17,431 nucleotides of DNA from Akkermansiaceae bacterium. GTDB taxonomy: Bacteria > Verrucomicrobiota > Verrucomicrobiia > Verrucomicrobiales > Akkermansiaceae. Below are positions 8,501-15,857 of the stretch, piece after piece. The stretch spans positions 1 to 17,431 of the forward strand of contig CAIVXP010000050.1 of assembly GCA_903909905.1 (NCBI GenBank), given 5' to 3'. The notes under the pieces were generated by a model that saw only the letters and a list, made by a program, of their open reading frames with translations, had not been told where the DNA came from and did not search any database. Each line of letters opens with the position of its first letter. Position 1 is the first letter of the stretch. A program made the translations under genes and the position numbers.

Positions 8501-9350
8501 CGATGAGGATGGCTCGTTTGCGGCGCAATCCTCCGACGACGAAGCCGAAGATGACATGCCCACCATCGTGGTCGACGCCACCGGCTCCGACGACGCGGAA
8601 ATCCCTGGCGAAATGACCGGCGAACCGGATTGGGAATTCATCGAATCGATCGTCACCGACATCAAGCGCCGCCTCGATGCCATGGGCCCTGTCAACCTCG
8701 ACGCGATCGAAGAATTCGAAGAACTCGAGGAACGCTACAATTTCCTCCGCAAGCAACACGACGACCTTGTCTCGTCGAAAACCGAATTGCTCGAAGTCAT
8801 CGAACGCATCAACACCGAAACCCAACGCCTCTTTTCCGAAACCTTCGCACAGGTGCGCATCAACTTCCAAACGATGTTCAAGGAACTCTTCGGCGAAAAG
8901 GGTCAGGCCGACCTCACGCTGATCGACGAATCCGACCCGCTCGAATCCGGCATCGAGGTGATCGCAAAGCCACCCGGCAAAAAACTTCAATCGATCACGC
9001 TGCTCTCCGGTGGCGAACGTTCGATGACCGCCGTCGCACTGCTGTTCTCGATCTACATGATCAAGCCCAGCCCCTTCTGCGTCCTCGACGAGCTCGATGC
9101 CCCGCTCGACGAATCGAACATCAACCGCTTCGTGAAGGTGCTCGACCGCTTCATCGACCGCTCGCAGTTCATCATCGTCACCCACTCAAAACGCACGATG
9201 GCCCGCGCCGATGTGATGTACGGTGTGACCATGGAAGAATTCGGAGTTTCCAAACCGGTCGGCATGCGTCTCACCAGCGACGACGGCCACAAGTCGTCCG
9301 GCGATGCGAAATCCGCCGCTCAAAAGGCCGCACTCCGTCTCGACGCATAA
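5541..9350 (+). CDS. smc: Chromosome partition protein SMC
   Basis: This is a complete bacterial SMC, the ATPase of the SMC-ScpAB condensin that organises and helps segregate chromosomes. I start it at the ATG at 5541, giving MFLKTLEIQGFKSFADKT, the conserved N-terminus, and 1269 residues. Walker A is GPNGCGKSN at 31-39. Coiled coil runs from about 170 to 500, rich in Glu, Arg, Leu and Ala. The hinge spans about 503-675 (AIHGVLASFIEADNDCARAIESALG to LRGGSTAEG). The returning coil spans about 680-980. An acidic, Gly/Ser-containing stretch at about 983-1028 precedes MGPVNLDAIEEFEELEERY (from 1048). The ABC signature LSGGE is at 1155-1159 and Walker B CVLDELDAP has D1183 and E1184, followed by ITHSKRTM-like VTHSKRTM. 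The usual length is about 1150-1200 residues, so this one is long, mostly through the insert. No Shine-Dalgarno sequence precedes the start. ScpA and ScpB are not in the window. Confidence 0.97.
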   Translation: MFLKTLEIQGFKSFADKTVFEFAEGVTGIVGPNGCGKSNVVDAIRWVLGETSAKALRGGEMADVIFNGTEKRKPLGMAEVTLTMADCEQALKVDYNEVSITRRVYRDGKSEYRINNTLCRLKDIHDMLMDTGIGRTAYSIMAQGQIDQILSSKPEERRAVFEEAAGITKFKREKKEALRKLEYTEANLLRVSDVLAEQERRMNSLKRQVAKARRYQALAADTRVLDTHLGHRKFIELTAERDELLTSIRGLEVRDTELSTQLPAKEEAVNEARAAARVFEGELAEIRQRLNEHRNALNSAEGRIAFNEERKHELESRIRQNREDIQSTRDKLAQQEFDFIAANESLDQLNRHIAEKELRLAEMEERTRGARAEREQLENSLRTSRAEANRTQSLIAAVQAKIESSLAQLEGNRDRARQLADEEQRLNLEMEEGRAEQSRIQGEVESSAAQISELEETFQSAERAYQHTRGDLDAARTAAVESNRTLAQRSARFEAVRQLVESGEGFEKGTRNVLNGLDEPDHFKPAIHGVLASFIEADNDCARAIESALGNHLQAVLVQDQAVAEALIERLTAKQLGIAAIIPETFVAHAAGTQMEALPEGATAWALDRVKSDKRISGIIERLLDRVLIVPNLATALRLRPNHPGITFVTLAGVILGGEGTLRGGSTAEGSTSVLELRNEVRTLENEVAALAQADEAARRRVTDTEANLEQLREEVEIARERLQRQKVELSTLQGQLTLATREVENLDTKLENVRWERGELDNRERAAADSRVQLEAELHQSRERLDGLETDARRLQSEADSFIQREGELTNDLNSLRTELAVERRAKQAAEEQQRPMENRLSELREASIRREAEIESFTQRIDDASAENSRLAEECETHHLEAEDLGNEIESRSIGRAALLESIESAETELAALRRDLARINEQKGREEINATKLDLRLENLNNSIAERYQIDLSTFEPDAHALLVSVASQKALQARGGKQTVVTADEDGSFAAQSSDDEAEDDMPTIVVDATGSDDAEIPGEMTGEPDWEFIESIVTDIKRRLDAMGPVNLDAIEEFEELEERYNFLRKQHDDLVSSKTELLEVIERINTETQRLFSETFAQVRINFQTMFKELFGEKGQADLTLIDESDPLESGIEVIAKPPGKKLQSITLLSGGERSMTAVALLFSIYMIKPSPFCVLDELDAPLDESNINRFVKVLDRFIDRSQFIIVTHSKRTMARADVMYGVTMEEFGVSKPVGMRLTSDDGHKSSGDAKSAAQKAALRLDA

Positions 9351-9392
9351 AACAAGCCGGCTACATAAATTCTCCAGACAGGAGATGGACAA

Positions 9393-9431
9393 GGGGTGAA
9401 ACCATGGATCATAAGATCCGAGTTTTACCCC
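9393..9431. terminator. Extended hairpin downstream of smc
   Basis: GGGGTGAAAC (9393-9402) pairs with GTTTTACCCC (9422-9431) over 10 positions, one of them a G-U wobble. Inside, GGATC (9406-9410) pairs with GATCC (9415-9419) around an ATAA loop. It lies 42 nt after the smc stop, in the spacer between the convergent smc and cysK genes. There is no T-tract on either strand, so it is not a classical intrinsic terminator. It may act as a 3'-end stabilising or processing structure, or as a bidirectional barrier. Confidence 0.45.
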
Positions 9432-9455
9432 AGATATCCACCCTACAGAAAATGG

Positions 9456-9477
9456 AAAAGCACGGCAAATGTGCCGT
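9456..9477 (-). terminator. Possible weak terminator of cysK
   Basis: On the minus strand ACGGCA-CATT-TGCCGT forms a 6-bp stem with a 4-nt loop (9462-9477), followed by GCTTTTCC. It starts 36 nt after the cysK stop. The stem is short and the T-run has only four bases, so termination here is plausible but weak. Confidence 0.4.
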
Positions 9478-9513
9478 ACCTCTCCTCTTGAATGTTGATG
9501 TCTTGAGTGTCTC

Positions 9514-10473
9514 TTAAATATCGTGCACCGGAAGGTTTGCAACCTCCTCACGAATCTTTTCTGCAAGCGGCGTTGAGAGGTAGCGCTCGGTCGCTGAGCA
9601 ACCGACCGTCACGATCCGTTTGCCCTTGAACTCAGGCCGTTTGGCGATCTGTATCGCGGCCCAGACGTTTGCGCCGGTGGAAATGCCAGCCGGCAGTCCT
9701 TCCTGCTGCGCCAGTGCCTGCGCGGTGGCAAAAGCATCCTCGTTGCTCACTTGGATGACCTCGTCGATAATGTCGACATTGAGGTTCTTTGGAATGAATC
9801 CGGCACCGATGCCTTGGATCATGTGCGGGCCAGGTGCACCGCCGGAAATGACCGGGCTCGCTACAGGCTCGACCGCGAAGGCCTTCATCGCGCAGCGTGA
9901 TTTGATGACCTCCGAAACACCGGTGAGCGTTCCGCCCGTGCCGACACCGGCGACGAATGCATCAATTTTGCCTTCGGTGTCGCGCCAAATTTCCTCGGCG
10001 GTCGTTTCACGGTGTACCTGTGGATTGGCTGGATTGTCAAACTGGCCCGGACCAAAGGCGCCCGGCGTTTGCTCTAAAAGTTGTTTCGCCTTGGCAATCG
10101 CACCACCCATGCCGCGGGCACGCGGCGTGAGGACGATCTCCGCACCAAGCAAACGCAGCAGCACACGGCGCTCGATCGACATGCTCTCGGGCATGGTGAG
10201 AATGCAACGGTAACCTTTCGAACGCGCAACAAAGGCCAATGCAATGCCGGTGTTGCCAGAGGTCGGCTCAATGATCAAACCACCGGGCTTGAGCGATCCG
10301 TCACGCTCGGCGGTCTCAATCATGGCCTTGCCGATGCGGTCCTTGACGCTGAAGAGCGGGTTGAAAAATTCCGCCTTCACGCAGATCTCGGCATCAAGAC
10401 CGGCTGTCACATGGTTGAGGCGGATGAGCGGCGTATTGCCGACGGTGGCAGTCATGTTGGGAGCGATAGGCAT
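9514..10473 (-). CDS. cysK: Cysteine synthase A (O-acetylserine sulfhydrylase)
   Basis: CysK joins sulfide to O-acetyl-L-serine to give cysteine and acetate, using PLP in the cytoplasm. With the ATG at 10473 the protein is 319 residues and begins [19 protein letters not shown], in line with the family length. A TTG start at 10530 would add 19 residues without similarity. The PLP lysine is K44 in [17 protein letters not shown] (71-76) contacts substrate and phosphate, QFDNPAN is at 144-150, GVGTGGT (176-182) is the phosphate loop, GIGAGFIP (221-228) is present, and GISTG (263-267) replaces the commoner GISSG. The C-terminus has ERYLSTPL, like CysK proteins. It lies in the sulfur-assimilation block but behind the terminator of cysJIH and behind an unrelated PEP-CTERM gene, so it may have its own promoter. 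No Shine-Dalgarno sequence is visible. Confidence 0.94.
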   Translation of the reverse strand: MPIAPNMTATVGNTPLIRLNHVTAGLDAEICVKAEFFNPLFSVKDRIGKAMIETAERDGSLKPGGLIIEPTSGNTGIALAFVARSKGYRCILTMPESMSIERRVLLRLLGAEIVLTPRARGMGGAIAKAKQLLEQTPGAFGPGQFDNPANPQVHRETTAEEIWRDTEGKIDAFVAGVGTGGTLTGVSEVIKSRCAMKAFAVEPVASPVISGGAPGPHMIQGIGAGFIPKNLNVDIIDEVIQVSNEDAFATAQALAQQEGLPAGISTGANVWAAIQIAKRPEFKGKRIVTVGCSATERYLSTPLAEKIREEVANLPVHDI

Positions 10474-10526
10474 GGCAATAGTATTTGTTAGATTCGCGAC
10501 ATACTGTCTGCAGCCAGGCCCCGGAG

Positions 10527-11372
10527 TCAAGACACGGGATCGAACCCGTTTTTCGGAAAAAATAAGCTCGACCGCCTGCTCCTCATGCTCAGCGCCAATG
10601 CCGCCCCTGCCCCGATGAGCATCGGACAGCCCGGCTCGGGAACCGACATTGCCATGACCGGCATTTCCGTCGCGTTGAGCTGAATGTTGTCGATGCGGTT
10701 GTTACCAGTGCTTCCGGTCGCACCGTCGAAGGTGACACGCACATAGGCATTCTCGACATCATTTAATCCATCGAAGGCCGCAAATCCCAGCTCCCCCGAC
10801 CCCGCATATGAACTCGTGATCGATCCCGCGGTGCTGCCGGCCGAAAGCGTGCCAATCAACTCATAAATATTACCGTCCAAACTGTACTCCCACAGCTGAG
10901 TGGCAAACCCGGTGCTCGTTCGCTGTGCCGCCAATGAAATACTCAAGCCCTCATATCCCGACATCGAGAACCTAAAGACTGCCTGATTTCCATTTGCCGC
11001 AGTGCTCGCACCAGCGATCAGCACCAATGCCGAAGGACCTGTGGTCGCTGTGGAAAAACCTTCACCCGCATTCACCGAAGTTCCGCCAAAACCGCTGATT
11101 TCGTTGGATGTCAGCCATTCGGAGGAACCATTGCTGCCATCGAGGTAGATCGTGCCGTAACCGAAGTTGGCGCTGTAAACTCGCGGACTATTGGGCTGCG
11201 CCGCCGCTGCCGTACCGCCAGTGGTCGTGGTCTGGAAATCCCATCCCGCAACCAATGCCGAATGCGCAGGCAAGCTGCCAATCACAGCGAGAAGCAGATG
11301 CTTCAAGTGAACGCCATGAGCGCGGCTGACGGAGGGACGGAGGGCGTTTTTTGTAGTAGTGTATTTTTGCAT
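10527..11372 (-). CDS. PEP-CTERM sorting domain protein
   Basis: This is a predicted exported protein of 281 residues from the ATG at 11372. A basic N-terminus is followed by [19 protein letters not shown] as signal sequence (about 24-43). A TTG at 11306 (giving [17 protein letters not shown]) would make a shorter, more typical leader and cannot be excluded. The mature part is Gly/Ser/Thr/Ala/Asn-rich and looks beta-rich, with WDFQ at its start and [11 protein letters not shown] near its end, both common in such proteins. The sorting signal is VPEP (244-247), a hydrophobic segment (about 250-263) and the basic cluster RSRR (264-267), the tripartite tag cut by exosortase. Unusually, 14 more residues ([14 protein letters not shown]) follow. 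The specific function is unknown; such proteins are typically surface or extracellular matrix components. No exosortase gene is in the window. Confidence 0.82.
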   Translation of the reverse strand: MQKYTTTKNALRPSVSRAHGVHLKHLLLAVIGSLPAHSALVAGWDFQTTTTGGTAAAAQPNSPRVYSANFGYGTIYLDGSNGSSEWLTSNEISGFGGTSVNAGEGFSTATTGPSALVLIAGASTAANGNQAVFRFSMSGYEGLSISLAAQRTSTGFATQLWEYSLDGNIYELIGTLSAGSTAGSITSSYAGSGELGFAAFDGLNDVENAYVRVTFDGATGSTGNNRIDNIQLNATEMPVMAMSVPEPGCPMLIGAGAALALSMRSRRSSLFFPKNGFDPVS

Positions 11373-11374
11373 AC

Positions 11375-11395
11375 GCCCGCTTCGACTGCGCGGGC
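11375..11395. repeat. Inverted repeat just upstream of the PEP-CTERM gene
   Basis: GCCCGC (11375-11380) and GCGGGC (11390-11395) form a perfect 6-bp GC stem with a 9-nt loop, ending only 2 nt before the proposed ATG at 11372. In the mRNA it could hide the start codon, which gives some weight to the alternative TTG start at 11306. It has no T-tract. Confidence 0.4.
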
Positions 11396-11408
11396 ATGAC
11401 AAGTCTTC

Positions 11409-11430
11409 AAAAAAATTACCTCATCGGTAA
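11409..11430 (-). terminator. Rho-independent terminator after cysH
   Basis: On the minus strand TTACC-GATGA-GGTAA forms a 5-bp stem with a 5-nt loop (11416-11430) and is followed directly by seven T residues (11415-11409). It begins 16 nt after the cysH stop. The stem is short, but the T-tract is ideal and the position is right, so it marks the likely end of the cysJIH transcript and separates it from the PEP-CTERM gene. Confidence 0.75.
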
Positions 11431-11446
11431 AATTGTCACAAAAACG

Positions 11447-12175
11447 TCAAATCTGGAAATCCGACGAACCGGAGTCCAAATGCAGGCCGCACTCGTATTT
11501 CACGCCACCAAAGCGCGATGACTCAGCATCACCATTCACCGCCGGCACGGTGCTGTGCCAATCGCCCATGGTGACATATCCCTTCTCCGCAAGCGGATGA
11601 CGCGGCAGATCATTTTGATGATAATACAAATCAACCTGCGCGTCGGCCCAATCAAGAATCGGATAGGCCTTGAGGGTTTTTTTCTGACGCTCCACAAAGG
11701 GCCTGTCCGTGCGAGTGCTTGATTGCGAGCGCCGCAATCCGCTGATCCACACATCGGCGCCAATTTCACTCAATGCGCGATTCATCGGCTCGATCTTGGT
11801 GAGCATCGCATAACGGTCGGCGCCATCCTTGCCCTGCTCCCAAAGCCTACCCCACAATGCCTGCATGCGCGCGGCGCTGATGTTGGGTTGATACACCCGC
11901 AGGTCGAGATGTTTGAAGCGTGAAAGCAAGTCCTCCGCATAGCGATAGGTTTCCGGAAACAAAAATCCGGTGTCGATGAACACCACCGGAATTTTCGGCG
12001 CATGCTCGTGGATCAGATGCAGCATCACCGCCGCCTGAATGCCAAAGCTCGTGGTCGCCATCAGGCGGTTGCCAAGCCGCTCATGCAGCACACGAATCCG
12101 CTCACCCGCACGCAAAAGCGCGAGGGCGTCGGAAAGTTCGCCGGGTTCGGCATGGGCACTCATGAGGCTTGGCAT
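11447..12175 (-). CDS. cysH: Phosphoadenylyl-sulfate (PAPS) reductase
   Basis: CysH reduces 3'-phosphoadenylyl sulfate to sulfite and PAP, with thioredoxin or glutaredoxin as donor. The 242-residue protein has the N-type PP-loop region ATTSFGIQAAVMLHL (about 40-54), VVFIDTGFLFPETY (64-77), ISGLRRSQSSTR (144-155), YPILDW (171-176) and the C-terminal ECGLH with catalytic C229. That is the only cysteine in the protein. The CC...CxxC set that binds a 4Fe-4S cluster in APS reductases is absent, which points to PAPS as substrate and hence to an APS kinase elsewhere in the genome. The gene follows cysI by 20 nt and is the last gene before a terminator. The start could also be the ATG at 12163, four codons later; neither has a Shine-Dalgarno sequence. 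Confidence 0.93.
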   Translation of the reverse strand: MPSLMSAHAEPGELSDALALLRAGERIRVLHERLGNRLMATTSFGIQAAVMLHLIHEHAPKIPVVFIDTGFLFPETYRYAEDLLSRFKHLDLRVYQPNISAARMQALWGRLWEQGKDGADRYAMLTKIEPMNRALSEIGADVWISGLRRSQSSTRTDRPFVERQKKTLKAYPILDWADAQVDLYYHQNDLPRHPLAEKGYVTMGDWHSTVPAVNGDAESSRFGGVKYECGLHLDSGSSDFQI

Positions 12176-12195
12176 AATTTCGGAACAGGCAGCCG

Positions 12196-13920
12196 TCAGG
12201 CGTTGGCAAAGGCCTCTGGCTTGATGTTCTTATGGAAGTCCCCGCCCTGCACGGTCGCCGCGACATAGCCGGCACGAATGCAGAAATCACCGAAGCGCTC
12301 ACCATCGTTGCGCTCCTTGGCGTAGCGGCCGATGATCGGCGCCAATAAGGCCTTGATCTCAGTGCCGAGAAAATTCTCGCGATAGAGTTTCGAGAGCCTG
12401 TGACCAGCAAAACCACCGCCGAGATAGACATTGTAGCGTCCGGGCGCGCGACCAACAAAACCGATTTCGGAAATGAAGGGTCTCGCGCAACCGTTCGGGC
12501 AACCGGTCATCCGGACGGTAATCGCGTCGTGACGCAGGCCGTTTTCTTCGATCACCTCTTCAAGCTCGGTGAGCAGATCCGGCAGGTAACGCTCGGCCTC
12601 GGCCAGCGACAAACCGCAGGTCGGCAATGCCACGCAGGCGAGCGAGTTCAAACGCAGCGCGCTTTTCTCATGGCTGTCCTTGATGCCGTATTGCTCGAGC
12701 AACTTCTCAATCTGCGGACGCTTCTTCGGTGAAATGTTGGCGATGACGAGGTTCTGGTTCGCTGTCAGGCGGAAGTCGCCGTCGTGAATCTTGGCGATCT
12801 CACGCAGCCCCGTGCGCATCGGATAAATCTCAGTATCGAGCACGCGTCCACCTTGGATGAACAGCGTGAGATGCGAGTTTCCATTCATATCCTCGACCCA
12901 TCCGTAGCGGTCGCCGTTGTCCTCGAACGTAAACGGACGCACCGGCCCGAGCTCATAGCCGAGGTACTCGTTGAGCTTTGCCAAAATCCAATCCGCGCCG
13001 CGATCATCGACGGTGTACTTGAAGCGCGAATGCTTGCGATCGGTGCGATCACCGAAGTCGCGCTGCACGAGCACGACTTTTTCCGCGACATCGACGACCT
13101 GCTCGGTCTTGCAAAATCCAATGATGTCAGCAATCCGCGGGTAAGTCGCATCGTTGCCATGGGTCGAACCCATGCCACCGCCCACCGCGACATTGAATCC
13201 AAGCAACTTGCCCTTCTCGACAATCGCGATGAAGGACAGGCAGTTGGCATAAATGTCGACATCGTTCGATGGCGGCACCGCGATGGTGATCTTGAACTTC
13301 CGCGGCAGGTAGGTCTTGCCGTAGATCGGCTCGACCTCTTCCTCGCTCGATTCGATTTTCTCACCATCGAGCCAGATCTCGTGATACGCGCGGGTCTGCG
13401 GCGTGAGATGATCGGAAATTCCCTGCGCGACCTTGAGCACCTCGGCATGAACCTCCGAGAGATGCGGGTTCGGATTGCACATGACATTGCGGTTCACATC
13501 GCCGCAGGCGGCGATGGTGTCCATCGCGGTTTGGTTGATCTCTTTGATCGTGCGCTTGAGGTTGCTCTTGATGATGCCGTGAAACTGGAAGGCCTGACGC
13601 GTCGTGAGCTTGATGGTGCCGTTGGCAAACTGCGTCGCCATGCGGTCGGTCTCGAGCCACTGCTGGGGCGTGGCGACACCGCCCGGCACCCGGATGCGGA
13701 TCATGAACGAGTAGGCCTTGTCGAGCTTGTGCTTGCGGCGGTTGGCGCGAAGGTCGCGATCGTCCTGCTGATAAGTGCCGTGGAATTTCAGCAGCTGTTG
13801 ATCATCCTCCGACATCGAGCCGGTCGACATGTCCGCAAGCCCCTCGGCAATCGTGCCGCGGAGGTAATTGCTACGCGTCTTGATGTATTCGTTCGCGGAA
13901 AGTTTCTTTTCTTCGGACAT
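12196..13920 (-). CDS. cysI: NADPH sulfite reductase hemoprotein beta subunit
   Basis: CysI carries siroheme and a 4Fe-4S cluster and performs the six-electron reduction of sulfite to sulfide. At 574 residues it is nearly the length of E. coli CysI. The cluster and siroheme ligands are C429 and C435 (CVALPTC) and C474 and C478 (TGCPNGC), matching the C-x5-C and C-x3-C pattern of the family. Other family blocks are [12 protein letters not shown] (about 45-56), [45 protein letters not shown] and [10 protein letters not shown]. The gene lies between cysJ (39-nt gap) and cysH (20-nt gap), the enterobacterial cysJIH order. The ATG at 13920 gives [22 protein letters not shown]; no Shine-Dalgarno sequence is seen. 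Confidence 0.96.
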   Translation of the reverse strand: MSEEKKLSANEYIKTRSNYLRGTIAEGLADMSTGSMSEDDQQLLKFHGTYQQDDRDLRANRRKHKLDKAYSFMIRIRVPGGVATPQQWLETDRMATQFANGTIKLTTRQAFQFHGIIKSNLKRTIKEINQTAMDTIAACGDVNRNVMCNPNPHLSEVHAEVLKVAQGISDHLTPQTRAYHEIWLDGEKIESSEEEVEPIYGKTYLPRKFKITIAVPPSNDVDIYANCLSFIAIVEKGKLLGFNVAVGGGMGSTHGNDATYPRIADIIGFCKTEQVVDVAEKVVLVQRDFGDRTDRKHSRFKYTVDDRGADWILAKLNEYLGYELGPVRPFTFEDNGDRYGWVEDMNGNSHLTLFIQGGRVLDTEIYPMRTGLREIAKIHDGDFRLTANQNLVIANISPKKRPQIEKLLEQYGIKDSHEKSALRLNSLACVALPTCGLSLAEAERYLPDLLTELEEVIEENGLRHDAITVRMTGCPNGCARPFISEIGFVGRAPGRYNVYLGGGFAGHRLSKLYRENFLGTEIKALLAPIIGRYAKERNDGERFGDFCIRAGYVAATVQGGDFHKNIKPEAFANA

Positions 13921-13959
13921 AAAATTTTCGTTGTTCAGTGGTTGGTTTGCTTTGGCGCA

Positions 13960-15732
13960 TCAATACACATCACGCTGGTAGCGTTTCGATTTCTTGAGGA
14001 TCTCGACATAGGCCTCGGCGGCTTCGCGCGACTTGCCGCCGTGTTTTTCGACGATCGAAATGAGCGCCTCATGCACATCGGCCGCCATGCGCGTGGCATC
14101 GCCGCAGACGTAGAAATAAGCGCCTTTCTCAAGCCATGCGTAGAGCTCGGCGGATTGCTCGAGCATCTTCTGCTGGACATAGATTTTCTCGGGCTGATCC
14201 CGCGAAAACGCGACATCGAGTCGACTCAACGCACCGCTCTGCAGATGCTCCTGCCACTCGAGTTGATAGAGAAAATCGAAGAGATATTTTTGATCCCCCA
14301 TGAAGAGCCAGTTCTTGCCGCTGGCACCGGTGGCAGCGCGGTGTTCGACAAAGGCGCGGAATGGCGCGACTCCCGTGCCGGGGCCGACCATGATCACCGG
14401 CGCAGCATCATCGGTAGGCAAACGGAAATTTTTGTTCGGCTGCACGAAAATCGGCACCTCCGATCCGGTCTTCGCGAGATCGGCCAGGTAGGTCGAGCAC
14501 ACGCCCTTGCGCTCGCGACCATGCGATTGGTACCGCACCGCCGCCACCGTGAGATGGACCTCACCGGGATGCGCAAGCGGACTGGAGGCAATCGAATAAA
14601 GACGCGGCGGCAACTTGCGGAACAAGCCCGCGAGCACATCGGCCGAGAGACCCGATGGCGCAAAGTCGCTGATCGCATCGACAATCTCACGACCGTAATT
14701 GTACTCCTTGAGCTTATCCTTGGCATCATCCGCCAGCAGTGCCTTCAAGGCATCCGACCCAGTCGCCTCTGCGAGCTTGGTGAGCACGCTGCGCGAAAGA
14801 GCGGTGATGTCGAAATCTTCGCGCAAGGCATCGGCCAACAACTTGCGGCCCGATGCTTTGGTTTCAATTTCCTCATTCCCTTTCAGCTTCGCCGCCGCGA
14901 GCACCGCCGCCACGACATCGGGCGCATTGACCGGCACGACCGCCAAGGCATCGCCGGGCTCATACGACAGCCCTGATCCATCGAGCGCAAATTCCAAATG
15001 AATCGTCTCCTTGCTGGAACCCTCGCCATTGAGCATCACACGCTCATTCAGGGGCGATGGAAACGGATTCTTCTTTCCGTACTCGATGCCGCCCGCAGCG
15101 ACCTGCTCAACCGCAGCCGTGGCAATCGCCCCGCCCGCCGGCGCCAGCGCGGTCAAGGCAAGACCCAGCCACTCGCTGAAGGCATCCTCGTAATCCACAT
15201 CGCAATCACGACGATCTGCGACACGCTTGCCGCCCAAGGCTTCAAGCCGCGCATCGATGTCCTTGCCGGTCTGGCAAAATTTCTCATACGAGGTGTCGCC
15301 CAAGGCGCACACGGAATAACGCAGACCGCCCAAGGCAATCTCATCACTCATCAAGGTTTTGTAAAAACCGACCGCCGTCTCCGGTGGCTCGCCATCGCCC
15401 CAGGTCGAGACGATGACCAACAAATTCCCTACCGCAGCCAGACTCGCCGGCTCGATCTCAGACATGTTTTTCATCACCGCCTGGAAACCACGCTTCTTGG
15501 CATCCTTCACCGCACGCGCCGCAAGCGTCTCGGAGTTGCCCGACTCGGTCCCGTACAAAATAGTCAGCTTCCCAGCAGAAACGACCGCCGGTGCCACCGC
15601 GCCAGCCGGAGCCATGCCCGCCAAAAATCCGCTCAGCCATGCGCGCTGCGCGGCATCGGTCGCGGAAAGCAATGATTCCAAAGACTGACGCTGTTCTTTG
15701 GAGAAGGGTGCGTGATCGGGGAATTTAAACAT
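13960..15732 (-). CDS. cysJ: NADPH sulfite reductase flavoprotein alpha subunit
   Basis: CysJ passes electrons from NADPH through FAD and FMN to the CysI hemoprotein. I start it at the ATG at 15732, giving 590 residues (MFKFPDHAPFSKEQRQ). This start has a Shine-Dalgarno-like AGGT at 15742-15745 with 9 nt spacing, whereas the open frame extending to 15867 runs into the preceding gene and lacks similarity. A flavodoxin domain has the FMN loop GTESGNSET (61-69), STWGDGEPP (109-117) and CALGDTSYEKFC (142-153). The FAD part has RLYSIASS (377-384) and GVCSTYL (410-416). The NADPH domain has GPGTGVAPFRAF (450-461) and YVCGDATRMA (541-550), ending with the classic KRYQRDVY C-terminus. It is the first gene of cysJIH. 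Confidence 0.95.
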   Translation of the reverse strand: MFKFPDHAPFSKEQRQSLESLLSATDAAQRAWLSGFLAGMAPAGAVAPAVVSAGKLTILYGTESGNSETLAARAVKDAKKRGFQAVMKNMSEIEPASLAAVGNLLVIVSTWGDGEPPETAVGFYKTLMSDEIALGGLRYSVCALGDTSYEKFCQTGKDIDARLEALGGKRVADRRDCDVDYEDAFSEWLGLALTALAPAGGAIATAAVEQVAAGGIEYGKKNPFPSPLNERVMLNGEGSSKETIHLEFALDGSGLSYEPGDALAVVPVNAPDVVAAVLAAAKLKGNEEIETKASGRKLLADALREDFDITALSRSVLTKLAEATGSDALKALLADDAKDKLKEYNYGREIVDAISDFAPSGLSADVLAGLFRKLPPRLYSIASSPLAHPGEVHLTVAAVRYQSHGRERKGVCSTYLADLAKTGSEVPIFVQPNKNFRLPTDDAAPVIMVGPGTGVAPFRAFVEHRAATGASGKNWLFMGDQKYLFDFLYQLEWQEHLQSGALSRLDVAFSRDQPEKIYVQQKMLEQSAELYAWLEKGAYFYVCGDATRMAADVHEALISIVEKHGGKSREAAEAYVEILKKSKRYQRDVY

Positions 15733-15741
15733 TAGTTTGTT

Positions 15742-15745
15742 ACCT
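15742..15745 (-). promoter_or_regulatory. Shine-Dalgarno of cysJ
   Basis: AGGT on the minus strand, 9 nt upstream of the ATG at 15732. It supports the shorter start of cysJ over the longer open frame. Confidence 0.5.
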
Positions 15746-15796
15746 ATTTTTATGAGGTTTCGGCAAAATACTCCCCCGAATCGGGCCCGCAAGCAA

Positions 15797-15816
15797 CCAT
15801 TTTGTGAATAAAATGG
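15797..15816. promoter_or_regulatory. Palindrome upstream of cysJ, possible operator
   Basis: CCATTTT (15797-15803) and AAAATGG (15810-15816) form a perfect 7-bp inverted repeat with a 6-nt centre. It lies 64 nt upstream of the cysJ start in the 125-nt spacer after the OsmC gene. It has the size and symmetry of a dimeric repressor or activator site. No T-tract follows it on either strand, so a terminator is unlikely. The regulator is unknown. Confidence 0.4.
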
Positions 15817-15857
15817 CAAAAAGTGACACCCCTTGATGTGCCTGAAAAAACACAAAA

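Noticed and set aside
7944..9185. 413-codon open frame on the minus strand within smc
   Set aside because: It is an antisense shadow of the SMC coiled coil and head, with the Phe/Glu/Val-heavy composition such shadows have. SMC motifs on the plus strand are unambiguous.
9371..9385. TCTCC-AGACA-GGAGA as a terminator after smc
   Set aside because: A 5-bp stem with no T-run is too weak to call, and a stronger hairpin follows.
10527..10549. GGGTTCGATCCCG resembling a tRNA T-arm on the minus strand
   Set aside because: With a 7-nt T-loop the stem fails at the third pair, no CCA or acceptor partner is found, and no D-arm or anticodon arm lies upstream. It is the 3' end of the PEP-CTERM gene, and the resemblance is probably chance.
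10534..10554. ACGGG-N6-CCCGT followed by TTTTT on the plus strand, as a terminator
   Set aside because: No plus-strand gene ends before it, and on the minus strand it is inside a coding region without a following T-run.
12784..14976. 730-codon open frame on the plus strand opposite cysI and cysJ
   Set aside because: Its codons start opposite the third positions of cysI and cysJ codons, and the two genes happen to be in the same frame. In GC-rich genes this frame seldom meets stops. The translation has no recognisable family and the minus-strand genes are certain.
15733..15857. Riboswitch (SAM or similar) in the cysJ leader
   Set aside because: The only clear structures are short dyads. I could not fit the conserved core of any riboswitch class I know, and there is no terminator-antiterminator pair.
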